Shown: positions 25,995 to 35,355, counted from the stretch's first letter. The stretch is DNA of 64,000 bases from Falsihalocynthiibacter arcticus (GCF_000812665.2 NZ_CP014327.1:2881501-2945500), one strand, 5' to 3'. Program-made: numbers and translations. The notes: generated by a model not told the origin, from the sequence alone.

Positions 25995-26658
25995 ATGCTG
26001 CGCTCTCTGGTTTTTTCTGCCTCCTTGGTGCTGTTCGGTGCCGCCCATGCCCAAACCGCCCCATCGCGTTCGGATGTTGCGTCCTATGATGGCCTGCACC
26101 GTGCGGCGCATGAAGGGCAGGCGGGTGAGATTACCCGTTTGATTGCGGCGGGTGCCGACCCGAACGCGCGGGACCCCGCTGGGCGCACCCCTGCACATGT
26201 TGCCGCTTTTGCCTCTCACAACAACGCGCTTACGGCCTTGGCGCAGGGAGGCGCCGACGTGAATGCGCTGGAAGATGGTGTCTATGATGTTGTGACAATT
26301 GCGGCGGTCGCCGACGATCCCGACATGGTGTCTTTGGCCATGAGCCTTGGCAATAAGGCGGATTTGATCACCAGCGTTTATGACGGTACAGCCCTGATTG
26401 CTGCGGCACATCTGGGTCATGCCGAAGTCGTCGCGCGTCTTGTCGCGGGGGGGGGCGCTCGATCACATCAATAATCTTGGATGGACTGCCGTGATGGAAG
26501 CGGTGGTTTTGGGAAATGGCGGTGCGGATCACGTCCGAACCGTTCAGATACTCGTTGAAGCCGGTGCGGACATTTCCCTCTCGGACCGCGACGGCGTCAC
26601 TCCCTTACAACATGCGAGATCACAAGGGTACGCGGAGATTGTTAGCCTGCTTGAGTGA
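25995..26658 (+). pseudogene. Exported ankyrin-repeat protein, frameshifted at a G run
   Basis: A signal peptide (SLVLFGAAHA-QTAP) leads into ankyrin repeats (DGLHRAAHEGQAGEITRLIAAGADPNARDPAG and following). At G9 (26447-26455) the frame breaks and would end at 26474. Removing one G gives LVAGGALDHINNLGWTAVMEAVVLG and continues through a final repeat (VQILVEAGADISLSDRDGVTPLQHARSQGYAEIVSLL) to 26658, about 220 residues. Periplasmic ankyrin proteins bind partner proteins, in some cases oxidative-stress enzymes. It sits next to the HbpS-like gene in the same direction. The break is probably a homopolymer error. Confidence 0.8.
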
Positions 26659-26694
26659 TTATCAGGAGGCGGCATTTTGTCGGCTCTATGTTGA

Positions 26695-26738
26695 CCTTTC
26701 TGTAGAAATATGTTTAATATAATATTCCTACAGAAAGG
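26695..26738. promoter_or_regulatory. Promoter and operator of the RES-Xre module
   Basis: CCTTTCTGTAG (26695-26705) and CTACAGAAAGG (26728-26738) are perfect 11-bp inverted repeats, 22 bp apart. They enclose a TATAAT (26718-26723), with TTGACC (26691-26696) just upstream. The right arm overlaps the antitoxin ribosome site. This is the expected layout for autorepression by the antitoxin/toxin complex. Confidence 0.75.
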
Positions 26739-26748
26739 AATGGCATTT

Positions 26749-27129
26749 ATGGACACCATCCAAAGACTGGCCTCTGTTCCAAGTCGTGAGGCGATTTTGA
26801 CTAAGGCTACGACCCGTGCCGCCGCACGCCTCGGTCTGTCTGGCCGATTTCTGGCAGATGTGCTTGGGGTTTCCGAAGCGCAGGTGTCGCGGTTTAAAAA
26901 CGGCGAAGCCACTCTTGCCCAAAATACGAAATCATTCGAGCTTGCCGCGCTCCTCGTGCGGGTTTTCCGTTCGCTTGACGCGATTGTTGGCGGGGATGAT
27001 CGCGTGGCCTGTACGTGGCTGAAATCAGAAAACACGGCCTTGGGCGCACAGCCTTTGGAACGCATGACCTCAATACAAGGATTGATGGATGTCGTCACCT
27101 ATCTGGACACCCGCCGCGCTCCAATCTGA
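26749..27129 (+). CDS. Antitoxin Xre/MbcA/ParS family
   Basis: About 126 residues. A helix-turn-helix (AAARLGLSGRFLADVLGVSEAQVSRFKNGE) is followed by the DUF2384/MbcA-ParS toxin-binding domain (FELAALLVRVFRSLDAIVGGDDRVACTWLKSEN...PLERMTSIQGLMDVVTYLD). I start it at the ATG at 26749, since AAGGA lies 9 nt before; an ATG at 26710 in the same frame has no site. It neutralises the RES-domain toxin encoded 41 bp into its own 3' end and probably represses the operon. Confidence 0.9.
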   Translation: MDTIQRLASVPSREAILTKATTRAAARLGLSGRFLADVLGVSEAQVSRFKNGEATLAQNTKSFELAALLVRVFRSLDAIVGGDDRVACTWLKSENTALGAQPLERMTSIQGLMDVVTYLDTRRAPI

Positions 27130-27883
27130 GGTTCAGCCGATTGACAGCACCGCGTGGCGTCTTGTTGAGGCGCAACACGTCGTGTCGACATTAAGCCTCG
27201 TGGACAGCTTGGAAGAGCAAGCGATGCTTGAGGATATTCTGGAAACAACCAAACCGCCGTTGCCCAAGGACTGTCAGGGGCTGGATTACCTGCTGGCGAC
27301 GCCGTTCCGCTACAGGCCCTATCCGCATGGGTCGCGGTTCCGTCGCGCAGGCCTCACAAAGGGCGTCTGGTATGGGTCCGAAGCCCCAGAAACGGCGCTC
27401 GCCGAAATGGTCTTTTACCGGTTTTTGTTCTATGCCGAGAGCCCGAAAACGCCGTTTCCCGGCAATCCAGCGGATTACACGGCGTTTTCCGCCGCACTTT
27501 CAAGCGAGCGCGCGCTTGATTTGACGACGGGTGGCCTCAAAGCGGATGCCGCAGATTGGCAGCACCACACGGATTACACTTCCTGCCAAAACATTGCGGA
27601 CACCGCGCGGGAAATCGACGTGGGCATCCTTCGGTTTGCCTCGGTGCGTGACCCGTCCAAAGGGGCGAATTTCGCGGTTTTGGACTGTCGGGCCTTTCGG
27701 AATAGTGCGCCTCTGGATCGGCAAACCTGGCGTATCCGTATTTCTCGAACGGGGGCGCAGGCCGTTCGGGATTACCCGCGACTTGGGCTTGAGTTTTCTC
27801 CGACGGCTTTTAACGATGACCCACGCGTTGCCGAAATGGTTTGGGAGAGATATGCGATTTCCAATATCACTGGAGCCAACTAA
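27089..27883 (+). CDS. RES-domain toxin
   Basis: A 264-residue protein with a RES domain: the R in FRRAGLTKGVWYGSEAPETALAEM (Arg plus Glu of the active site), the GxWY pattern and a conserved serine region further on. RES toxins such as MbcT deplete NAD+ by phosphorolysis or degradation and arrest growth. The gene overlaps the antitoxin gene by 41 bp in another frame, as in other RES-Xre pairs, and looks intact. At 264 residues it is longer than minimal RES toxins and has an extra N-terminal region of about 80 residues, as some chromosomal versions do. Confidence 0.9.
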   Translation: MSSPIWTPAALQSEVQPIDSTAWRLVEAQHVVSTLSLVDSLEEQAMLEDILETTKPPLPKDCQGLDYLLATPFRYRPYPHGSRFRRAGLTKGVWYGSEAPETALAEMVFYRFLFYAESPKTPFPGNPADYTAFSAALSSERALDLTTGGLKADAADWQHHTDYTSCQNIADTAREIDVGILRFASVRDPSKGANFAVLDCRAFRNSAPLDRQTWRIRISRTGAQAVRDYPRLGLEFSPTAFNDDPRVAEMVWERYAISNITGAN

Positions 27884-27965
27884 AAAAATTGCATACGATT
27901 TTTCTTCGCCGTCCGCTGGACCTCCAAAAAAACTGTTGTAGGCATACTCAACTAATGGTGAAAAA

Positions 27966-28271
27966 TTGAATACCGATTATCTAAGAAAGCCTTCCCGCGA
28001 AGAGCTGTGGCACGCGTTTGATCAACTAATGGGAATTGCTGGACAGAATTCCAGTTCATCATTCGTAGCCAGAAATCTGCTGGTCTACCATCACGGGAGA
28101 TCCAATTTCGACATCGGTGAAACATACCGATTTGATAGTTCAAGCCTTCAAGCGGCCGTCGTCGTAATATTACACTCTATCAACGGCGGTGATGACCGAG
28201 AATTCGGATCCTATCTAAAGGAGAACCAGATGACGGGGCTCTCGTGGTTAAAGGATCGTGTTTGGGTTTGA
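27966..28271 (+). CDS. Small protein of unknown function
   Basis: A 101-residue frame that starts only at TTG; GGTGA lies 4 nt upstream. The sequence (PSREELWHAFDQLMGIAGQNSSS..., ILHSINGGDDREFGSYLKENQM) is soluble, acidic and matches no family I know. It lies between the toxin-antitoxin module and the integrase, with a strong terminator about 50 bp downstream. That terminator and the balanced composition suggest a real gene, probably accessory. Confidence 0.45.
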   Translation: MNTDYLRKPSREELWHAFDQLMGIAGQNSSSSFVARNLLVYHHGRSNFDIGETYRFDSSSLQAAVVVILHSINGGDDREFGSYLKENQMTGLSWLKDRVWV

Positions 28272-28323
28272 ATTAGTTATTGCTCGTGTACGCAATGAGA
28301 TACTATGTCCTGAACGCCAATAG

Positions 28324-28356
28324 AGGCCTGCCAATTAGTTGTTGGCAGGCCTTTTT
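28324..28356 (+). terminator. Strong rho-independent terminator
   Basis: AGGCCTGCCAA (28324-28334) and TTGGCAGGCCT (28342-28352) form a perfect 11-bp stem followed by TTTTC. Confidence 0.85.
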
Positions 28357-28427
28357 CTATACGGATTGCGAGTGAATAACATATTGAATAACATATAGAA
28401 GGGCAGTACTAGCTCGCCCCACTTTGA

Positions 28428-29510
28428 CTATGTAATGATGTTCTTAAACCATTTCCAATCATCGTATTTGTTTCCAATGCTTTTCATATGGGCATAGCGT
28501 TGCAGGCTAGACCAGCTTTTGTGGCCTGTCACTGAACTGGCTTGTGGCAGAGTGCGGCCAGTTTCAATTAGCCACGATGTCGCTTCGTGCCGCAAGTCGT
28601 GAAAACGGAGGTTGCGAATTTCCAAAAACTTGCAGGTGCCAGTGAATTGTCGACCAATTACATCTTTGTGAAAGGGAAAGATCCGATCTGACGTGCGTGG
28701 CATGCTTTCGATGATTTGGACAGCTTCTGGTGGAAGCTCGCAAACAACGTCATTGCCTTCTTTCTCGCCTGGGTCTTTCATGTCGCGCACTATCAGTGTC
28801 GAGTGTTCTTTAGAGTAATCATCCCAAACAACGCGGGTGATTTCGGCTTGGCGACGAGCGGAAAAAACCGCAAAGGGTAAGATTTTGGTCATGGGGATTG
28901 CTCGACTATCGTGGGATTCTCTTTGAAAGAAATATTCCATAAGCTCGTCCAGTTCGGCGAGGCTCGGTCGTCTTGTGCGTTTTTTTGACTTTCCGGTAAT
29001 TCCCAAAGCTGTCGTGGTCTCCCGTGCTTCTTCAAGAATATTTTTGTCAAATGGAATGTCGAAAACAGGGCGGGCAAGTTTAAGGCAGCCGGAAAGGTGG
29101 CTTAAATAATTTGCTGTTGTTGCAGGTGAACGCGCTCCGGCTCCATGTGCACCTTCCGCAACTTGAGTGGCAAATTCAATCAAATCGGACGGCCTAAGAG
29201 AAGTGACTTCGAAGTCCGCGATATTAAAATTCTGGATAGTCTTCAAAACTTGTGACTTTGTTTTCCCCATCTTCTTATGGTGGCTCGCGACCATTTTGTC
29301 GATCAATTCACTTACATTGATTTGGTGTTTTTGTTGAGTGAGATGCCCTGAGTTGTACTCCTTTTCAATACGCTTGATCCAAGCTGCTGCGGCTGTCCTC
29401 CTTTCGAAAGTCGTGGATTTGCACAGATCAACTTTTCCGTCCTTTTTCTTGATTACCTGTGCCCTGTACTTTGTACCGGATTTGCTCTTGCGCTCTACGA
29501 TGGTGCCCAT
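28428..29510 (-). CDS. Tyrosine recombinase/phage-type integrase (dusA-associated)
   Basis: A 360-residue integrase. The catalytic set is present: Arg at about 219/220 (FSARRQAEITR), H-D-L-R-H at about 304-308, G-H at 329-330 (VTGHKSW) and the nucleophile Tyr at about 339 (LQRYAHMK). An SAM-like N-terminal domain precedes it. AAAGGA lies 8 nt before the ATG. The gene points away from dusA and lies within 70 bp of it, the standard arrangement of integrases that insert islands at the 5' end of dusA. The region is visibly more AT-rich than its neighbours. No other phage gene is near, so the island may be reduced or extend left. Confidence 0.92.
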   Translation of the reverse strand: MGTIVERKSKSGTKYRAQVIKKKDGKVDLCKSTTFERRTAAAAWIKRIEKEYNSGHLTQQKHQINVSELIDKMVASHHKKMGKTKSQVLKTIQNFNIADFEVTSLRPSDLIEFATQVAEGAHGAGARSPATTANYLSHLSGCLKLARPVFDIPFDKNILEEARETTTALGITGKSKKRTRRPSLAELDELMEYFFQRESHDSRAIPMTKILPFAVFSARRQAEITRVVWDDYSKEHSTLIVRDMKDPGEKEGNDVVCELPPEAVQIIESMPRTSDRIFPFHKDVIGRQFTGTCKFLEIRNLRFHDLRHEATSWLIETGRTLPQASSVTGHKSWSSLQRYAHMKSIGNKYDDWKWFKNIIT

Positions 29511-29524
29511 TATTTACGTCCTTT

Positions 29525-29600
29525 GTTTTTGGCATACTACAGATATAGGTTTGCGGTATGCCAAGCTGCTAGTGGGTATGCCAAACGGTATGCCAAAAAC
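29525..29600. repeat. Iterated GTATGCCAA motifs between integrase and dusA
   Basis: GTTTTTGGCATAC (29525-29537) is the exact reverse complement of GTATGCCAAAAAC (29588-29600). Two more GGTATGCCAA copies lie at 29555-29564 and 29575-29584. Four copies of one motif in 76 bp look like arm-type binding sites for the integrase, or for a directionality factor. Confidence 0.7.
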
Positions 29601-30684
29601 TCAAAACGTTGAAAAATCCCACAAAATAAGGCTAAAAAAGTTGTCGATAAAGTCACCAGAGATAGCGCAAAAGATAGATAATACCTTTATTACAAGGGCT
29701 TCAAGATTATCGGTTGCGCCTATGATGGATTGGACGGATCGGCATTGTCGGTATTTGCACCGTTTGCTGACCAAACGCACGTTGCTGTATACCGAAATGG
29801 TCACGGCGCCGGCGCTGGTGCGGGGGCAGGCGTTGCATTTGTTGCGGTTTGATGCGGCGGAACATCCGGTGGCGTTGCAGCTTGGTGGGTCTGATCCGGT
29901 GGAACTCGCGCAGGCCTGTGTGTTGGCAAATGACCACGGCTATGACGAGATTAACCTGAATGTCGGTTGCCCAAGTGACCGCGTTCAGTCGGGCTGTTTT
30001 GGGGCCATTCTGATGGAAAACGCGCCGCTTGTGGCGGATTGCGTAGCGGCCATGCAGGCGGCGAGCACCTGTGAAATTACGGTGAAATGTCGGATTGGGG
30101 TGGATGATCAAGACCCGAGCCAAGTCCTGCCGGATTTCATTTCTAAAGCTGCACAGGCGGGCGTGACGCGGTTCCAAATCCATGCGCGCAAGGCGTGGCT
30201 CAAGGGGCTTTCGCCCAAGGAAAATCGCGATATTCCGCCGCTGGATTACGATCTGGTCGTGGCGATGAAAGCGCAGTTTCCAGAATTGCACATCTCGATC
30301 AATGGCGGGATTACCTCCTTGGATCAAGCCGAGGAGTTGTTTGCGCGCGGGCTTGATGGCGTGATGATCGGGCGCACAGCCTATCATTCGCCAGCGGATG
30401 TGCTCTGTGCGGCGGACGCGCGGATATACGGCGAAACGGGTGAGAGCGACCCTGTGGAAGCGGTGCACCAGATGATCCCCTATATTGAGCGCCACATTGC
30501 TGAGGGCGGGCGGCTCAACCAAGTCACCCGCCATATGTTGGGGCTGTTTACCGGCCGTCCGGGTGCGCGGGCGTGGCGTCGAGTGCTCTCGGACGGGGCA
30601 CCGCGTGAGGGAGCAGGGCCGGAATTGTTGCTTGAGGCGCTTGACCGCGTCACCGGAGGCGATATTGAGGGTGGCAACCCCTAG
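29590..30684 (+). CDS. dusA: tRNA-dihydrouridine synthase DusA
   Basis: The conserved DusA core starts RLSVAPMMDWTDRHCRYLHR and continues with LQLGGSDP, YDEINLNVGCPSDRVQSG (active-site Cys), VKCRIGVDD, FQIHARKAW, SINGGI and DGVMIGRTAYH. The enzyme uses FMN and NADPH to reduce uridine 20/20a in tRNAs. About 35 residues before the core (PKTQNVEKSHKIRLKK...) are unusual and AT-rich. They probably derive from the inserted element, which replaces the native 5' end. ATGs at 29578 and 29590 lie within the repeat cluster, so the true start is uncertain. The host part is intact. Confidence 0.9.
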   Translation: MPKTQNVEKSHKIRLKKLSIKSPEIAQKIDNTFITRASRLSVAPMMDWTDRHCRYLHRLLTKRTLLYTEMVTAPALVRGQALHLLRFDAAEHPVALQLGGSDPVELAQACVLANDHGYDEINLNVGCPSDRVQSGCFGAILMENAPLVADCVAAMQAASTCEITVKCRIGVDDQDPSQVLPDFISKAAQAGVTRFQIHARKAWLKGLSPKENRDIPPLDYDLVVAMKAQFPELHISINGGITSLDQAEELFARGLDGVMIGRTAYHSPADVLCAADARIYGETGESDPVEAVHQMIPYIERHIAEGGRLNQVTRHMLGLFTGRPGARAWRRVLSDGAPREGAGPELLLEALDRVTGGDIEGGNP

Positions 30685-30702
30685 GCCATCGAAAGACACG
30701 TC

Positions 30703-31527
30703 ATGACTGATTTAATCCAATATGTCCCCGCTCTTATCCTTTTACTGGTGATCGGGGCCTTTGCGGGCGTCATGGCGGGCTTGCTGGGCGTTGGCGGCGG
30801 CATTATCCTTGTGCCCGCGTTTTATTATGCGTTTGACGCGCTTGGGTATAGTGGCGATCAGTTGATGCAAGTCTGTCTGGCCACATCGCTCGCGACGATC
30901 ATCGTGACCTCCATGCGCTCAGTTTCGAGCCATCATAAAAAGGGCGCGGTGGAGTGGGATATCCTGAAAAAATGGGCCCCTGGCATTGCGGTTGGGGCGG
31001 TGTTGGGGATGCTGACGGTGTCGTCGCTGCGCTCATCTACCCTGCAAGGCATCTTTGGGTTTCTGGGTATTTTTATTGGGTTTTACATGGCGTTCGGCAA
31101 GGCCACATGGCGCTTGGGCGATGAAATGCCCTCGGGCCTCAAACGGATCGCAATTTCCCCTTTCGTTGGGTTTCTCAGTGTCCTGATGGGCATTGGCGGT
31201 GGTAGCTTTGGCGTGCCGCTGATGAGTTTGCACGGTATTGCCATTCACCGCGCGGTGGCTACGGCGGCTGGTTTTGGTGTGATTATCGCGTTCCCTTCGG
31301 TGATCGGGTTTCTGTTTGTGGACGTCGCCGCCGACAGTGCGCCGCCGTTTACACTGGGCGCTGTGAATATTCCTGCGTTTCTTGTGGTGATTTCCATGAC
31401 GCTCATTACCGCGCCCATTGGGGCGAAATTGGCGCATCGGCTAGATGCAAAAATGCTCAAGCGGATTTTCGCGGTGTTCTTGATTGTTGTCGCGACGAAC
31501 ATGTTGCGCAAAGCGGCGGGATACTAA
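30703..31527 (+). CDS. TauE/SafE family sulfite/organosulfonate exporter-like membrane protein
   Basis: A 274-residue membrane protein with about eight transmembrane segments. The two inverted-repeat halves carry GVMAGLLGVGGGIILVP and GFLSVLMGIGGGSFGVPLM, the glycine-rich signature of the TauE/SafE (PF01925) family, members of which export sulfite or sulfo-compounds. It follows dusA closely and converges with the DUF1289 gene, leaving only 2 bp between them. The substrate is unknown. Confidence 0.9.
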   Translation: MTDLIQYVPALILLLVIGAFAGVMAGLLGVGGGIILVPAFYYAFDALGYSGDQLMQVCLATSLATIIVTSMRSVSSHHKKGAVEWDILKKWAPGIAVGAVLGMLTVSSLRSSTLQGIFGFLGIFIGFYMAFGKATWRLGDEMPSGLKRIAISPFVGFLSVLMGIGGGSFGVPLMSLHGIAIHRAVATAAGFGVIIAFPSVIGFLFVDVAADSAPPFTLGAVNIPAFLVVISMTLITAPIGAKLAHRLDAKMLKRIFAVFLIVVATNMLRKAAGY

Positions 31528-31529
31528 AT

Positions 31530-31763
31530 CTAGCCACGTTCCTTGAGGCGCGCGGCACGACCACCCCGCCGTTGCTTGAGCAACTCGATACGCGGGGGCA
31601 GGGCGTCTAAAATGGCCTGCCGACCCGCCGCATCCATCCCGCTCCAGTCGGCGATTTCATTCAAAGTGCGCAAACACCCCGTGCAAATTTCGGCCTTGGA
31701 ATGGATCACACAGATGTTGATACAGGGCGATTCAGGCTCGTCTCGTTTCCAAATATCCGTCAT
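31530..31763 (-). CDS. DUF1289 domain protein
   Basis: A 77-residue protein with a Cys4 pattern, [29 protein letters not shown], which defines DUF1289 and may bind a metal or iron-sulfur cluster. The ATG at 31763 overlaps the ruvX stop (ATGA), so it is translated as the last gene of the ccmI-ruvX set; the frame extends upstream but the overlapping ATG is the natural start. Function unknown. Confidence 0.85.
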   Translation of the reverse strand: MTDIWKRDEPESPCINICVIHSKAEICTGCLRTLNEIADWSGMDAAGRQAILDALPPRIELLKQRRGGRAARLKERG

Positions 31764-32233
31764 TGGCGCCTCAGGTGGCTCAATCGGTCCAACGCGCCCT
31801 GAAGGATAAATCCAGCCGCCACATGGTCGATCACATCGGCGCGTTTGGCCCGTGACACATCCGCAAGCAACAGCGCGCGCTCGGCGGCGACGGTAGACAG
31901 GCGCTCGTCCCAATAGGTGATGGGCAGGGGGGTGAGCCGTTCCAAATTGCGCGCAAAAGCCCGCGTTTTTTGACAGCGCGGCCCCTCAGAGCCATCCATA
32001 TTGCGTGGAAATCCAAGGACAATGCCGCCGACTTCGTTTTTGGCCAGCAAGGCCAGCAGCGCTTCAGCGTCGAGGGTGAATTTCTTGCGACGGATGGTTT
32101 CAAGCGGGGTGGCGATGTTGAGCATGCGATCCGAGAGCGCCACACCGATGGTTTTGTCGCCAAAATCCAAACCCGCAATCGGGCGCATGGTCGGCACTTG
32201 CGGCGCGAACTCTTCGATCAGTTCTAAAATCAT
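31760..32233 (-). CDS. ruvX: RuvX/YqgF family putative Holliday-junction resolvase
   Basis: A 157-residue RNase H-fold nuclease: [14 protein letters not shown] (first catalytic Asp), [30 protein letters not shown] (Glu) and [13 protein letters not shown] (last Asp). Implicated in rRNA maturation and/or Holliday-junction processing. It overlaps ccmI upstream and the DUF1289 gene downstream by 4 bp each. Confidence 0.93.
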   Translation of the reverse strand: MILELIEEFAPQVPTMRPIAGLDFGDKTIGVALSDRMLNIATPLETIRRKKFTLDAEALLALLAKNEVGGIVLGFPRNMDGSEGPRCQKTRAFARNLERLTPLPITYWDERLSTVAAERALLLADVSRAKRADVIDHVAAGFILQGALDRLSHLRRQ

Positions 32234-33480
32234 TCCGTAACGCCCGTTTCAAATCCGGAGTCTGCACCTACTTGCGCGATGATTTGCGCGTCTTGTGGGT
32301 TGTTTGCAAAGGTTTCCTTGGCGACGTCATAGGCTTGTTTGGCAACGTCATCTTTGCCCAGAACACTGGTGGCACGAATGTACTGCGCCCATTCTTGGGA
32401 GGTGGCATCGCCCGCTTCGAGCTTGCCTTTGAGGTTCTCGACCATCCCCAAGATCATCTCTTGGCGATCCTCCTCCGACATGCTGCCTGCGTCGCGCACT
32501 TGCTCTGCGGTTGGGCCAGCGGTGTTCGAGGTGTCGGGCGTGAATTCTTTGCCAGCGAAATAGGCGACATCGGGGAATTGCGCAAAGAGCAAATCCGTCC
32601 ACGGAGCGTTTGGATCGGCGCGCTCAAGCAGCGGTTCCCAAAACGCGTAGGTCGCGTCGGGACGTCCGGTTTGCGCCAGCATCAACCCCATATAAAATCG
32701 CGCTTCGGCGTTTTGTGGAGCACGGCGCATGACTTCGCCCCAAAGCGCCTCAGCTTCGGGTGAAACAAAACCGTTCGCGCCATAAACCATGATTCGCGCC
32801 AAAAGGATCAAGTCGTTGGTGTCCACGTTGTCTGGACCCATCAGTTCCACAACGCGCGATTGCGCCGAGCGTGCAGCGGTATAATTGCCAAGTTGGGCTT
32901 CCTGTTTCGCCAACAAGCGATGGCCGACCTCGTCGGTTGGCCGCTGCTCAAGGGCCGTGCGCAGCTTGTTAAGCAGGTCCAAATCCGCGTCACTGATATT
33001 TTTAACGGAGCGATCAGGCGCCAACTCCTCTGCTTCGCGTTGGGACATGCGGCTTTCATAGGCCTCGTTTGCCTCGGCAAATCGTTCGGCCAAAGGTTCA
33101 TCCGCGCGACCCGCACCTCCTAATTCCGCGTAGATATATCCGCCCACGCCAAACAATAGCGCCACGATCAATGCGGCCACCGCATAACTTGCGCCCTTGG
33201 GGGCCTGTGGCAAAACAGGGGCGTTTTGTGCGCGTTTGTCCGCTTCCAGCAAGCGCCGAGAGACTTCGGTTCTGGTGCGGGTTGCGTCCTCTTCTGCAAG
33301 GGTACCGCTGGCAACGTCACGGTCGATATCCGCGAGTTGGCGTTGATAAAACACAACTTCTTCGGATGGCGGACTCATGGCATCAGGCGCCGCGTCGCGA
33401 TCCTCGCGTTTCATCAAGTTTAGAATTACAAAGGTCGCGCAAACCCCCGCAATCACCGCAATTGTCAAATAGAACCACAT
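32230..33480 (-). CDS. ccmI: Cytochrome c biogenesis protein CcmI
   Basis: A 416-residue bitopic membrane protein. An N-terminal TM (about 2-22), a cytoplasmic loop with leucine-zipper-like helices ([35 protein letters not shown]), a second TM (about 100-118) and a periplasmic TPR region ([22 protein letters not shown]) match CcmI of Rhodobacter. It holds apocytochrome c for haem ligation by CcmFH. It is separated here from ccmAB at the other end of the window. Confidence 0.93.
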   Translation of the reverse strand: MWFYLTIAVIAGVCATFVILNLMKREDRDAAPDAMSPPSEEVVFYQRQLADIDRDVASGTLAEEDATRTRTEVSRRLLEADKRAQNAPVLPQAPKGASYAVAALIVALLFGVGGYIYAELGGAGRADEPLAERFAEANEAYESRMSQREAEELAPDRSVKNISDADLDLLNKLRTALEQRPTDEVGHRLLAKQEAQLGNYTAARSAQSRVVELMGPDNVDTNDLILLARIMVYGANGFVSPEAEALWGEVMRRAPQNAEARFYMGLMLAQTGRPDATYAFWEPLLERADPNAPWTDLLFAQFPDVAYFAGKEFTPDTSNTAGPTAEQVRDAGSMSEEDRQEMILGMVENLKGKLEAGDATSQEWAQYIRATSVLGKDDVAKQAYDVAKETFANNPQDAQIIAQVGADSGFETGVTE

Positions 33481-33720
33481 GGCCGCTCCTTTAGTTGCTC
33501 CCTTCCTAGCGACTCTGGGACGGTTGCAAAAGGTACAAGTAGCCGCAGCAGGCCCTCAAAACCCAACATTCCTGTGATATGTCGCAGATGTGCCGAAAAC
33601 TGCCGCAAGTTGGCTGCCTATGGCTTGGCAACTGCGCAAGAAAAGGCAAGGATAGTCTTGTCCGTTACGCCCTTGCGGCGCGTTGCCCTTTTTGCCGACC
33701 CTTCATTGTGGAAGTACCCT

Positions 33721-34967
33721 ATGAAACGTTATTCTGCCTTTGCCATTGCCCGCGAAGCCCTGCGTCACCACACGGGATGGGAGCGCGCGTGGCGCAGTCC
33801 CGAACCCAAGAAGCGTTATGACGTTGTGATCGTCGGCGCGGGCGGACATGGGCTTGCGACGGCGTACTACCTTGGCAAAAATCACGGCATCACCAATGTG
33901 GCGGTGATTGAAAAAGGCTGGCTTGGCGGCGGAAACACAGGGCGCAATACCACGGTTATTCGCTCAAATTATCTGCAAGACCCCTCTGCGGCGATCTATG
34001 AAAAAGCCCGCAGCCTTTATGAAACCATGAGCCAAGACCTCAACATGAACGTGATGTTCAGCCCGCGCGGCGTGTTGATGATCGCTCAAACCCACCACGA
34101 GGTGCGCGGCTATAAACGCACGGCCCAAGCCAACGCCTATCAGGGGGTGGAAACCGAGTTTGTTTCGCCTGAACGCGTGCAGGAACTGTGCCCGATTATC
34201 GACATCGCAGGGCCGCGCTATCCGATCCTCGGCGCGCTGTGGCAACCCCGCGGCGGTACCGCCCGTCACGATGCTGTCGCTTGGGGCTATGCGCGCGCCT
34301 GTTCGGGCATGGGCATGGATATCATCCAGAAATGCGAAGTCACGGGCATCTCGCAAGCCAACGGCCAAGTCACCGGTGTTTCGACCACGCGTGGCGATAT
34401 CGCCTGTGGCAAACTCGGGATTGTCGTCGCGGGCCATTCCGGTCACCTCGCCGATATGGCAGGCTTTCGTTTGCCCCTTGAGAGCGTCGCCCTGCAGGCC
34501 CTCGTGAGTGAGCCGATCAAACCCTGCATGGATGTGGTCGTGATGGCCAACACAGTGCACGGCTATATGAGCCAGTCTGATAAGGGTGAAATGGTTATTG
34601 GCGGCGGGGCCGACAGCTATAATAACTACACGCAACGCGGCTCGTTCACCCATGTCGAAGAAACCGTGCGCGCGCTTGTGGAAACCTTCCCGATGATTTC
34701 ACGCCTGAAAATGTTGCGCCAATGGGGCGGGATTGTGGACATGACGGGCGACCGCTCACCGATCATTTCCCCCACGCCACTGGGCAGTTGTTTCATCAAC
34801 TGTGGCTGGGGAACGGGGGCTTTAAGTCAATTCCAGGATCAGGCTGGGCGATGGCCGATATGATGGCCCGTGGTGCCCCAGGGCCGCTTGCATCCGCCTT
34901 TGGTCTCGACCGTTTCGTCGAAGGCCGCTTTATCGACGAAAGCGTCGCAGCGGGGGTGGCACATTGA
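33721..34967 (+). pseudogene. soxB: Sarcosine oxidase subunit beta, frameshifted near the C-terminus
   Basis: The ATG at 33721 begins MKRYSAFAIAREAL, the usual start. The FAD site VVIVGAGGHGLATAYYLG and GGGNTGRNTTVIRSNY are clear. Near the end FINCGWGTG should continue GFKSIPGSGWAMADMMARG, but at G5 (34815-34819) one G is missing and the frame would end at 34863. Adding one G carries it to 34967 (about 415 residues). The beta subunit holds the FADs and demethylates sarcosine. The error-like break matches others in this window. Confidence 0.88.
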
Positions 34968-35001
34968 ACATCTCTAACATCAAGTCCCTCGGAGACCGCC
35001 C

Positions 35002-35355
35002 ATGCTGACCTTCAAATGCCCCTATTGTGGTGTCCAAGCGGACGAAACCGAACTCGCGGCAGGCGGTGCAGCGCATCTTTCGCGTGCGCTCCCAGACAGC
35101 GACGATGCCGCGTTTGAGGCCTATCTTTTTCACCGCGCCAACCCGCGTGGCGTGCATTTTGAACGCTGGCGGCATAGCAACGGCTGTACCAAATGGTTCC
35201 ACGCCGCCCGTGATACGATGACCCTCGAAGTCTATGGCACCTATCCGGCACAAACCTTTGGCCCGCCTGACGAAATTATCGCCAAAATCCGCGCCCGCCA
35301 CCCCAATTGGACGCTCGATGCCGCCATCGCAACCCCCGCCGGAGGTGCCGCATGA
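35002..35355 (+). CDS. soxD: Sarcosine oxidase subunit delta
   Basis: A 117-residue protein with the zinc-binding start TFKCPYCGVQADETEL and the conserved ...RGVHFERWRHSNGCTKWFHAARDTMTLEVYGTY block. It is a structural zinc subunit of heterotetrameric sarcosine oxidase. The stop overlaps the soxA start (ATGA). Confidence 0.95.
   Translation: MLTFKCPYCGVQADETELAAGGAAHLSRALPDSDDAAFEAYLFHRANPRGVHFERWRHSNGCTKWFHAARDTMTLEVYGTYPAQTFGPPDEIIAKIRARHPNWTLDAAIATPAGGAA

Noticed and set aside
3357-34819. Programmed frameshifting or phase variation as the cause of the six breaks
   Set aside because: The runs are in unrelated housekeeping genes, most are short (4-6), and no pseudoknot or slippery heptamer with a downstream signal is evident; error is simpler.
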